From contig CALSCR010003609.1 in the NCBI GenBank assembly GCA_943704495.1, positions 1 through 33,473 on the forward strand: DNA of 33,473 nt, in the 5' to 3' direction. The translations under genes were made by a program, and so were the position numbers. How positions within the stretch are numbered: position 1 is the stretch's first letter; each line of letters opens with the position of its first letter. Source of the stretch: Pigoraptor chileana (lineage: Eukaryota; Opisthokonta; Filasterea). Below the pieces are notes generated by a model. That model saw nothing but the letters and a program-made list of their open reading frames with translations, made no database searches and had not been told where the DNA came from. Shown here in pieces: positions 9,882 to 21,106 of this stretch.

Positions 9882-12800
9882 ATGGCGTCCCCTCTGCCGC
9901 CAGTGCGAATGCCGCCCCCGCTGAGGTTGATCACACGGCGGCGTAACTTCACCCCCACGGCGGTGAGTGCGGTGGATCCGCGAAGGCAACTTGTTTTTAA
10001 AATTGCTGTTCCGCGCTTCTTTTGATTTGCCTTTCGTGTAGCGAGTAATGTGTCATGGGTGCGGCCCACCTGGCTTTACTGAGTTACAATGGTCCCTATT
10101 AGCTATCCTTCCGTATCGCGTCTGATCCTGCGGGGCACAGGGGCCTCCACCCATGCCAACCAATTCCCCCCGCCCGTTTGATACTGACCGACTGGCGCGC
10201 GCATTGCCATCTCAGGAGGAGCTGTCACGGCTGAGCACACTCTCCGACGGCGAGCTGCGTCTCGTGGTGTACCGCAATCGTCTCAATGTTCTGTGCCGCC
10301 GGTGGATCATCCGCTTCTTGCGGTCACACAAGCCCGCCACGGAAGACCTTTGGCGCGCGGTGACCAACCAGAGGATTCTTCCCGAGGTCGATCTGACGTC
10401 CCTTGACTTTGACAGCATGTGTTGTCAGCTGCTGCGGGAGGGCGACTTTCGCCGCCTGAACCGCGTGCTGTTTGAGTTGGCCTGCTTGCACGTGCCGGAG
10501 AAGGCAATGCACGTTAGGGACCCTGATGTACTCCGGAGGCACGAGGTGAGCGCGGATGGGCGTGTGTCGGTGGTAGATGGGCGGGGCGATAGAGACGAGC
10601 GAGTATTTGCTGCGGTGCTTGTCCGCACATGTATTGGCTGGGTAACACGTCGGTTTTTATGCCGTAGCAAAGATGAGATAGGCTTCTGTTGATCCTGTCG
10701 ATATCAATCACATGAAGCAACTTGACTTGTCTGTCGGTAGACGACTGCAGACTGTCTGTGGATGTGCTGTCTCATGGCAGCCATCAATTTCTCAGAATGC
10801 CACCATTGACACGGTATCGATCGATTCCACACCCGCAACACATTCGTACATTCGCAGCTTATGGAAGTGCTGTACAGACACGACATTGACGTGTCGAATG
10901 TGCAGGTCGAGAGCGAGGGCTACCGAATTCTCGCAGAGGAAATCCGAGAGAGTGTACTTGGGCAGTGCTCGTGGTGCCGCCGCTTCAGCATGCACATACT
11001 CCAGCAGTTCAACATTGTGCGGAGGAACGTGTACACGTGCCTCTCGTGCAACAACCGCACCGTTGCGTGCAGAGCCGGCGCGCTTGGCAACTGCAAGTGG
11101 GTTTGTGTGTACTCTCGTCTGCGCAGTCTGTCTTTCGCCGTTGCGCATGTGTGCCTTGTCTGCTTGTGTATGCATGAGTGCTGTGATTACTATTTTGATT
11201 TATTTTCATGGTGGCATTTATATCTCGTGATGCGGCCGTATTAATTCCTCCACGAGTGTAGTCGGCGGGCTGCTCACTTAGTGTGTGTGTGCTGCTATAT
11301 TTTGGCCAATGTATGGGTTTTGTTTCTAATTGGTTGTAATCAGACATATGGCAAGGGGTCATGCCACGTGGGACGAAGAGAGCTGCATTATCTGCAGTAA
11401 GGAAGTCGCCGATTGGGCGGCAGAGGCCAAATCAGCGAGAGCTCGCTGCGATTGGTGTGATACATCCGCAACCCATGTGCTCGAGAAGTCGGTGGGTTAC
11501 TCGGTGTCTGTTGTGTGTGTGTGGGTGGGTGAGGGGTGTAGTAACAAGAGGAGGGATGAGGGAGTCCCTTCATTGCTGTATTTATTTTTGCACATTTCTG
11601 ACCCCCAACACATCTATTCCAATCAAATTCGACAGGGGTTTGATCTGATGCGAGTGCGCGACATTTACCGATGTCTCAACTGCAATAAGCGAACGGTGTG
11701 TACCTTGACTGCGCCTCTGGTCTGTTGCTTTGTACCTTGACTGCGCCTCTGGTCTGTTGCTTTGTACCTTGACTGCGCCTCTGGTCTGTTGCTTTGATAG
11801 CACTTTGTTCAATTCTTTTGTTCTCCCGTTTACTTTGACCTCTCTCTTGCATCCGTTCGTTGGGAGTCTACCGCGTGACATAACTTAAAATCATTTTGTC
11901 GTTTTCTCTGTCGTTGAGTCCATGAGGTAGCACCTAAGACCCGGACTTGCACTTTTCTGTCGTCTTCTCCCTCGCTTCCTTGTGAGAATGCTGCACACGC
12001 GCCACTGAAAAATACCCGCCTCCTCTCCACCCGGCACAAATTGCTAGACTCTGCCACTCCCGCTTATTTGCCTCGATTTCCGTGATGTGTGGCTGTCTGT
12101 TGCATTACGTCTGCGCAGCTTCCTTGTCGAAAGTGCGACTCGTTTGCGCGGGGCCACGGCACGTTTGACGACGAGCGGTGCTCGCGGTGCGTCGGCGTCT
12201 CGGAGGCGGAGATGTGCTTGGCTGAGCGGCGGTGCTCGTGGTGCCTGGAGATGGGGAATCACGTGCTGCAGCAGCACAATACCCTTACCCGTCACGTGTA
12301 CAAGTGCGATGCGTGCCAGTGCCAAACAATTCAGTGCAAATCGTGCGTCATAGGAATGGCAAGGTGGGCACCACTATGCACATGCGTATGCGGCGTTTCT
12401 ATGTACGCGTGTGCAAAATGATGTCCTTGATGTCTGAATTGCGCGAAAATCAACGGTCTCACACAACCATTCTTTTTTAAATGATCTGGATGAGGAAACA
12501 CGCAAGTGGATATGTTCATGGAGAGGCTCATTGAATTGCATTGCCGCATGTGTGATGTTGTGTGTTGCGCGACCACAGGAGTTCGCCCGGAATGGCCCCC
12601 GCCGACTGGCGGTGCGTCATGTGCAAGGAGGGCATCCCCTGGGACACCCTCCACTACTTTATGCTCTGCCGGAGTCGAAAGGAAATATCAACGCAGGCAA
12701 CAACCGACGCAGCCTCGTTTGCGCGCCTCGAAAGCGTTTTGAAGCGCGCGTCCAATCAGAAGAAGCTTGCGTTTGACGCCGGAATGATCAGGCCCTTCAT

Positions 12801-15333
12801 GGTCCTCGTCTCGATGTCTGCACAGGAACGCGCACGCGTGGCATCACTTCTCGATCTCAATATGTTTGTGTACTCTTTCAGGTCAGTTGTGATTGCGGAT
12901 CCTCTTGTTGTCATTTTATTTTTTGGTGGGTGTGTCAACGGGCCAGTCATTATTTTTCTCTCTTTACAGTGTGCCTGTAGAGTCTGTACCAAGACTATGG
13001 CTTGATCCTTGAACCTGTCTCTGATGTGTATTGAGTATATCAATGTCCTCAACTACACGGATCCATTCTCCCATTTGCTCACCCACGAACACCTTTTGTC
13101 CACTTCGCGCAGACTTGTGGGATCGCCGGGCCTTGAGGACATGTCAGAGGTGCTCTCTACTGACGTTATCGACGATCTTGCTCACAAGGAAGCGTGGCAT
13201 ATTATTGGCGCTGACTTTTCTGGAATTCAGGTGCGTCGCGGTGTGCTGTGATTGCTTCCTTTCGTCCAGCGCCTGCTTTAATGTCCTCATTCGGTCAGTC
13301 TTTTCCCCAATAGTATTATTTCGTCATGTGTTGTACGAGCGTCCACTGAAGCTAATTTATCCCGCCATGATCTCCCTGCGGTCATCAGGCGAGAAGCAAT
13401 GAGTTTTACCAGACATTTAATGCCAATTGGGACGGCACACTCTACGGCGTGTGCAAAACGGTGTTCAACTCGGCCTGTCGAAAACTCGAGCTCAGACACC
13501 GCGAGTCGATGCGCCGGTGAGAACATACTATGCGTGTGCCTTCAATGAGTCCAGAGCAGTTGTGCGTGTGTGTGTGTGTATGTGTGTGAGTTCTACATTT
13601 TCAAGTGACCCCACAACAAAAATACTCTCTGTTTACTATGTCCGTGTGCACATGTGCAAATGCAGCCTTCTGTGCTGTTTGTGTCGGCTGAGCCCTTTGT
13701 GTCGTCTGCCCATTGCCGTGCGCAGGTGTCTGAATGCATCGGATGCGCGGCTGCAAGAACTGGAGGCTGAAATTATTGAGCGGTTTGGCCGGATGAACAA
13801 ATGGGTCGATGTCGCAAAGGTGAGCGATGCCCGTGCTAAATGAGTCACGTGTACCCGCAGCACAACACGCGTGCTCTACTGTCCATGCGGATATAATCTC
13901 TCTGCATGTGCATCTGTGGAGTCCATGGGCACAGCCCAAGACACTGACTTAAACCCTACATCTGCGCCTGTGCATTGGTGTCCCACCACATGGACTGACT
14001 TTGCCTCGAATAATTGTATTCATCATTCATCATGTTATTCATCGTGTTGGCGCAGAGTATGAGCGGCGGAGGCGAAACTGGATCAACGGGGAGTGATTCG
14101 TCGTCAGCCTCTCTACTTTCTTCCGAGCCCTCGCCACGGAAAAGCGACACAGAGCGGTGCAGCGACGCGTTCCGGGAGGCCGTCTGGAGCGCGCTCACGT
14201 GGTCAAGCAGCCGCGGGGATCCTGCGCCGATGCCCCGCGCCCGCCGCTCGTCGCTTGCGGAGGACGCGGTGGGAATATCCACGGGCGACATTTCCACGAC
14301 CAGCGAGAAGCTCGACGGAGCCGGCAAGTTCAGCGCAGACGCTCTTTTCGGCCAGGCTGCGACGCTGGGTCTGCAGCTCGCGGTGATGGAGTCAGCGCAG
14401 ATAACTGTGTCGATGGGCTTTGCGTTGGCGGGCGAAATTCTCGCTGCGACGTCGGTTGTTCTGGCCGTTGTCGCGGGGGTGTTTCTGCTGTGGGATGTGC
14501 TGCATCTGCTCTTTGGCACGTCGTTTTCGCGCCTGTTTCCCTCTGTGCTAATCATCACCGCTGCCGCACGACAGCTTGAGGAGCGCGTCGCAACGTACGG
14601 CAACGGCCGCACTCTCGCTTACTTTGTCTACACGGGAGACACGTGTGACCTTCCCGACGATGACAGCAATTCGCGCCGCCGTAGCATTGTGGACGTCATT
14701 GGCGGCATATTCACGCCATCACCAGCGTCGAAACTCCCGCGCGCACGGACCGGCAGCTACGCATCCCTCGGGTCAGAGGAGAGCGTGAGCGGCGTGAGCG
14801 ACAGCCCCGGATCCATGCGGGCTGGGGCGAACGGTGCCGAGAGTGCGAGTCCGCCGAGTGCACCGTCGTCCGCTGCGGGGGGTGACATGGCATCGAGCAC
14901 TCATTCATCCATCGTGGGCGGGGGCATGGCTTCTGCGTCCGTGCTGCTTGTGCGCGCCCATTCGATCCAGGACGGCGCTGCGGCTGAGATTGCCGTGCAC
15001 ACGCACGATGCAGACACTCCGGCAACTCCCTCGTCTTCAAGCCCCTCGGCTGGTACCATAGCGGGCGACACCGAGCGGACGCCCAGAACGCGACGCGATT
15101 CTGCCGAGCGATCGATGAAGAGGCGCCCGTCGCTGTTGGACAGTTTCCTTCAGCTCGTGAACAATGAGGCTGCGTCGCCCCCACAATCGACACGGGAGGA
15201 CGGCGATGTTGCGGCGTTGATGCGCGTCGCGGGATCGGATGAGCTCGAAGCAATTGAAGGTGTTGATGAGGACCAGGAAGACTATTTTGTTTGTGCGACA
15301 AACGACCGCAGTGCCCTCCAGTTCATGCACTAA
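9882..15333 (+). CDS. Large membrane protein with three tandem Cys-rich zinc-binding repeats, 11 exons
   Basis: Exons: 9882-9962, 10141-10545, 10858-11096, 11344-11491, 11636-11695, 12119-12363, 12579-12881, 13113-13230, 13389-13516, 13726-13819, 14056-15333. All phases agree; 1032 residues. I do not recognise the family. Residues about 199-410 contain three copies of one unit: CSWC or CDWC, a conserved His-x-Leu, an Arg, YxCxxC, Thr-x-x-C, then ARGH with T(W/F)D(E/D)E(S/R)CxxC in the first two copies. This is the look of a zinc-ribbon array. A conserved-looking helical region follows (about 420-607). Then come a Ser-rich stretch, a hydrophobic block at about 728-760 (probably one or two membrane helices, perhaps a hairpin) and a long Ser/Ala/Asp-rich disordered tail. 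Exon 1 is the least certain; an alternative start is the ATG at 10153 inside exon 2. Orientation is opposite to the upstream secreted gene. A zinc-dependent scaffold on an internal membrane is possible but only a guess. Confidence 0.8.
11701..11796 (+). repeat. Three perfect 32-base tandem copies inside an intron
   Basis: The unit starts TACCTTGACTGCGCC and ends TTGCTTTG; copies lie at 11701-11732, 11733-11764 and 11765-11796 with no differences. The array begins five bases after the exon 5 boundary of the zinc-repeat gene, within the intron that starts GTGTGTAC. Perfect identity indicates a recent expansion. Confidence 0.95.
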
Positions 15334-16074
15334 ATGCGGATGCGTGACATGCAACCACAAGAGAGCTCGCGTCGTGAGTGCACTCTATATTGCACTGACA
15401 ACAGCGTTGTCTCTGTGAACGATGATGAAGAATCGGACTCAATGTTTCGCAAACTTTGATGCAACAATTGTACAGCTGTGATATTAAGTATGAAGCAAAG
15501 GGCACTAAAGGTCGTATCTTTTATTTTTTTGTTGATTTATAAACAGTTTTCCCCCTGTCCCGTTTGAGTTTAGCAAACTGGCTTTAGTTTGTCTCCATGT
15601 TCCCCGATTTGGTATGTGAGCATCAAGTGAGCCCATATAAGAACATAATGAGGCCGCATACGTCCAAGTCGAGTGCCGGATAAGGACATGATGAGGCTCT
15701 ATATTCACATAAGGCAATGCATGTCCGCATACTTCCCAATCGAGTATCGGATTCGGGGGTGTCGGACCCTGACGACGGACTGAAGGACAATGCCCACCGC
15801 CGAGTGGGGAGGAATAGCCAAGCGTCCGTCACGGTCTGCCGATCAGGCACACGCAGAACAAGGCACAAAAATTCAAAGTGGATTCACCGTTTATTAAGAC
15901 GCTCGCACAGTACAATAGCCGCTTCATTCTTGCAGCCTCTCGGCATTCGCATTCCTCATGCTGGCTCTTTCGTTCAGCTGGACCCTTGCCTCGTGACTAT
16001 GGATGCGCCAAAATAGCAGTGCACCAATTTTTCATTCCGTGAAAATTCCTTTTTCCTGATCTTGTTTTTGAAAA
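15334..16074. other. Intergenic spacer with diverged repeat
   Basis: This 741-base spacer lies between the zinc-repeat gene and the plus-strand kinase gene, which run in the same direction, so it holds a 3' end and a promoter. Two related 28-base segments (CCGCATACGTCCAAGTCGAG at 15654 onward and CCGCATACTTCCCAATCGAG at 15725 onward) and a related pair AACATAATGAGGC / GACATGATGAGGC (near 15642 and 15685) show an old, degraded repeat. No gene was supported. Confidence 0.4.
15654..15752. repeat. Degenerate direct repeat
   Basis: Segments 15654-15681 and 15725-15752 share most positions, including CCGCATAC, a central TCGAGT and a terminal CGGAT. They are 71 bases apart. The nature of the repeat is unknown. 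Confidence 0.5.
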
Positions 16075-19000
16075 ATGTCTCCCAAAATGCAATCATTTAC
16101 TGCGACATTTCATATTGCACTGACCCTTTGCGTTCTGCTGGGTGCACTCGCTCCCACAACCTCCGACGCAAAGGAGATAGCTCTCCTTGTGTCGGCGCCC
16201 GTAGAGTACGCAGGTTTGTGTGCCGTCATGCACATGGCGCCGCCCTTGTCATTCCTGCTTCAGATTGTTGGCATGAAGGTCCGGGCGGCTGCATCCCTTG
16301 CTCTGACACTCCATAAACATACTGAGTGTGTGTGCGGTGTTGCTTTTTGCAAGTGCAACTTAGCTCGAGTGCTGAGACCCGAATCCAGTTCGCTGCACTC
16401 GGAAACTGCGCACGCAATCAACAATGGCATGCAATTGACATGTGCGCGGTTTTGCATTGCAACAGATGGGTCGACGAATGCCTTTTTCTCCCGCGTCAAA
16501 ACGGGCTGTGTCAAGGCCGTCCTCGAGTTCTTTGGCAGCGCCGTCCATAACTGCACATTCAGGCAGGAAACCCCTAGTGTTGCTGCAGTGATAAAGTACT
16601 CCGTCGGTGCGTAATCCAACCCGATCACTTTATGTGTTCGTTCTTCGGTTCGGTTTTTACCGCTGGTCATGCACGCCGTGAGAATGTGATAGAACCTGTC
16701 ATTGGTCGAGTTTTAGATAACCAAAAGATCTTCTTGTATTACTTACTCATACTCACGTTGAATTGTGCTGTTGTTGTTCACCGCAGCGGCCACGCACATG
16801 CACATCTTCGGGATTGGATTTGAATGGGCTGAACACATCGAGAACGTTGCAAAAAATGCCTCCCTGAGCGCCGGCGTCTCGTATTCGCTCGTCGACGCAC
16901 AGCCGACGTCGCCTCTCGCCAATGTGCAGGGCATTCTCTTTGCGGAGGATCAGGGCGGCTTCATGGCCGGATTTGTCGCGGGCCTGTTCACGAAGTCGAA
17001 TATTGTCGGCGTTGTTGCAGGGAGGCCCTTCAACGCCCTGCGGAAGTTCCGCAACGGCTTTCTGAACGGCGTGCATTTCGTCTGCCCCTTTTGCTCGGTG
17101 CTCGGCACATACATCAACACGTTCAGTGATACTGTCGAGGCCATTGCCGCCACAAAGGGTGAGGCGTCGCCTGTATTTGTTTTTCTTTCTGTCCCATTCC
17201 ATGGCATGCACTCAGTCGCCAATTTATCAAACAGATGTCTGTCCTCGTGACTTAAAAATTCAAAAAGCCCTTCTGCACTCCATCTATATCTTTAGAGAGC
17301 TGATTACCCCAATCCTGACCCTAGAGTTCGTCTATGTGAATGTCGCCTGTTGGACTTTCTCCCCTTGAATTCAAAATGCACACGCAGCCCAACTCGACCA
17401 GGGTGCAGATGTCCTCTTTCCCGCGGCGGGCGGCGTGAGTGAGGCGTGCGCCCTGTACGCCGCGGGCCGCGAAGCATATGTCATTGGTGTAGACAGTGAC
17501 TTTCGGCTGACGTCATTCCGCAACGCGAGCGATCCCCGCACCCAAATGCTCATCACGTCGAGTGAAAAGCGCACGGATGTTGCGGCGTATCTCTCGCTGA
17601 AGGACAAGTTTGAAGGAAGATTTGCGGGGGGGACAAAAGTGATCGACGTCTCTGTCGATGGTCTTCTTCTCTCAGAATGCTCAAGCAACCGCACGTGTGC
17701 AAAGTACGTCGAGCAGATTACGACGACAGAGACGCAGTCGCAGGACTGCACCGTCATCCGTCTCCAGTCACGTGAGCAGCGCATCCGGGCCATTCGCGCA
17801 CAGCTCGCAAGCAGGCAGCTGGCGACCGGCGTCGATTCGGCTGGAGACCTCTCCGACATTGTCCATCCGGGTGTGTTGTTGTTGTGACTGCTCTGTGTTG
17901 CTACCGCACTTTATCATTCCACATATTTGTGTGCTACGGGAGGGGGTGTGAATGCGTCACTTGTTGCGGGAGGGGTGCAAATGTGTCACTTTCTGATGGC
18001 TGGTTGCGTGTCCCTCCATTTCTCTCTGTGCAGCCAATCGCGAATGGGCGCCCCTCCGTCCGTACGGACTGCCTCCACTGCCCATACAAGGGCACAGCGT
18101 CACTGTGACACCTGACAACATCCTCGTTGTGTTTGGAGGGGAGACCGGAGATGCTGTCGTGGCAGACACATATCAGCTCGACTTTGGTGAGCTGCTTGTT
18201 TGATAATACATGTAATAGGCGTGTGTGTGTATGTGTGTATGTGTGTGTTGGTGGTGCGTATTTTCTAAGCCGGTGGCTCTTTCTATTCCTCCACTTCTTT
18301 GCGCATTCTACACACTACGCACACAACCACACACACCACATCCCTTGTGCAGACAACCTCGATTGGACGCGAGTCAAACCACCCACTGCGCCACCCGCAC
18401 GCGTGTCACACACGGCTGTCTTGTATGCCGGTCGCGTGATTGTGTATGGTGGGCTGTCCCCAAACAGAACCACACTGGACGACACGTGGTCGTACAACAC
18501 CGGTAAGCAGTGGCAGCCCATAACTGCGTCTTGCGGTGGCGTGTCGTTGTGTCGATGACGATCGATATTTTGATTGTCTGTGCGCCAGCTTGCTCTTCGT
18601 GCGCGTGTATTGCTGTATTGCTGTTTTTGTTCGATGCCCTTTGTGCGTCTCTCGATGCATGTTCCGTCACACTGTGTTGGCGGGCCGTGTGTCTTGCTTG
18701 GAGTTGTGTTTTGCCCAGGCTGTATTTATGACACCCGTGGCTACTTGATGATGCTACTGGCCCAATGCCGCCTCCAATGGGCCGTCCCTCTGTCCCTATT
18801 GCACACCACCCTCTCCACTCCACACCAAATTCACTGGGCATTATTCTGTTACGTGTGTGTGTGTGTGTTTTGGGCCCTATTTTGTGTCGCTGCAGGTGAT
18901 CGGACGTGGACTGTGGTGAATACCACTGCGACGCCTCGCGGACGCGCTCTCCACGCCGCAGTCGTCAGCGGAAGCGAAATGTTTGTCTATGGCGGGTCGA

Positions 19001-21046
19001 GCTCACTAACAGTCCTATCGGAGCTATGGTGAGTCTTGAGTTGGGGCGCGGAATTCGAAAGATGTTTTGTTCATTTATACCCATATAAGTTGTATGGTGC
19101 CACGCGGGCGCACGGATGTCCTAAAATGTTGCATTGGGAATGTACAGAATGCTCGAACATCATCGTTTTGGATGCGCGTTTTGTTGTCTTCGGTGTCTTG
19201 TTGTCCTGGTGTCTTTCTGGGTGCTGTTTCGTCGGCAGCGCGAATTGCGTCTGCGTTGCCTATTTTTCGTTTTTATGTAATGAGTCGTATGAAGACAAAC
19301 ACAAGTACACACATTCGCACACGAAATCACAATCACAAGGCACTAACACACAGCCGTCCCCACGCGCGTGCATGCAGGAGCCTGAACCTCGCGACTCTGG
19401 TGTGGCGGCAATATGGCCCGCTGTCGTCGGTTCGCCCCCCAGCCCTGCTTGGTGCCGTGCTCCTCGCTCCGGCTAGCAATACCCTCTATCTCTTTGGCGG
19501 GCAGCAAACAACAGTGGCAACAAACAAGCTGTACGCCTTTGACATTGGTGAGCTTGATTCGTCTGACCCTAACCCTATGGGGGGTGTGGTGTGCTCAATG
19601 GACCGGAGCCCTGTTGTTGAGCGGCGCTTGTGACATGGATGCTGTGGAAAGCGTACTTTTGTTGTACTTTTGTTGTTGTTGGTATGGTATGTTATATCAG
19701 CTGTACGCTTGAGTGATGGGGGGCGCGCTTGATGTTTGCTTCGCCTGTGATGACGCTGACCTCAATCCCACGTCCATCATACGCAGAGACGCGCGTTTGG
19801 CAGATCCTCACCCCCAGCGCTGGTCCGTCGCCGCCCCGTGTGTGGCACCACGCGGGAATCGTCTTGGACGCGCGTCGCCTTCTCTTTGTCGGCGGGATCG
19901 CAGATGACACCATTGTTCCGACAGTGTCGCTCTACAACATCCCCCGCAACGAGTGGATTGTGGGCGAGTCGTCGGACATTCCAAAGCCGACGCATTCGCA
20001 CGCACTTGTCATGTTCAACCAGAGCGCAAAGGCGACGGCTTGTCGATTCGCGGCGGATCCCACCATTACCGTGTGCACGCCGCAGCAGCGCCCCATCCTC
20101 GCTGTGCTTGGTGGCGTGGACACGAACGGGATCACAAACGCCATGTTTGTCACGCTCGTAATCAGCGAAAGCGTCGCGGGGATCGACGTTGTGCGTGAGT
20201 ATCCCGCTTCCTGTGTCACTTGGTGCATTTTTCGTATAATATTCGGTTAGGATTCAGAAATCGTCAGACCACCCCATTGGCATAAGCCCATTGACCCCAG
20301 AGTTAGGGTTACCGAACATGTACCAGGCCATCTCAGTGCCGCACTGCAGCACGCATCTACAAGTCACATGTACGCCTCGCACCGCAGCCGCTGCCGCAAA
20401 CCCAGCGCTTACTTTGCTTATATTCGACACATCACCCCCTATTGTTCTCCAAAAACAGCCCCGTCAAGTGATGACCTTGGGTTAAAGGTGGCTCTGCCCG
20501 TTGTGCTCTCCGCGTGCCTCGTTGCCATGGTATCGGGATTCGTCTTTTTCCGATACAAGAGCCAAAAAATCGAAAAGGAATCGAAAAATTGGATCATTGA
20601 TTTTGGAGAGCTCGAATTTCTTTCCCAACTGGGGGAGGTATGCGTGTGTGTGTGTGTGTGTGTGAGTGCGTGCGTGCCTATTGCGAATATGTGCTTGTTC
20701 GTGTGTATATGTCTGTTGTGAGTCTGTGCGTGTGGGTCGTTTTATGTTCATTAATTCTTTATTTCCGGCATCCCCGACAGCTGTCATTTAGGTGGCTCTG
20801 AATGCGGCATATTGTAACTGTGCTTCTTTTGTCAACTCTTCTTGTGAGTGGTATTGTAGTCGCCGAGCCTTTAGCACTAACTCTATTTTTTCTGTGTTTG
20901 TTCCACATTGCACATCCAGGGGGGATATGGAAAGGTCTTCCTTTGCATGGTACGTACAGGATGTCACGTGAACTCCCTCTTTACTTATGCGGCCCATTCG
21001 CACTTTAAACTGAGAATGTGAGCCTCACCAAACATACCACGCTTTC

Positions 21047-21106
<60 letters not shown>

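Noticed and set aside
10045-10120. Possible additional exon before the main N-terminal exon of the zinc-repeat gene
   Set aside because: It would require an intron of about 28 bases before 10141, shorter than any other here; joining 9962 to 10141 is simpler.
12962-13017. Possible extra exon after a good TTTCTCTCTTTACAG acceptor in the zinc-repeat gene
   Set aside because: The frame opened by this acceptor hits a stop soon after and its only donors are weak; splicing directly to 13113 keeps the phase and a continuous protein.
14711-15301. 196-codon minus-strand open frame
   Set aside because: It is a shadow of the Ser-rich tail of the zinc-repeat protein, with biased composition and no motif.
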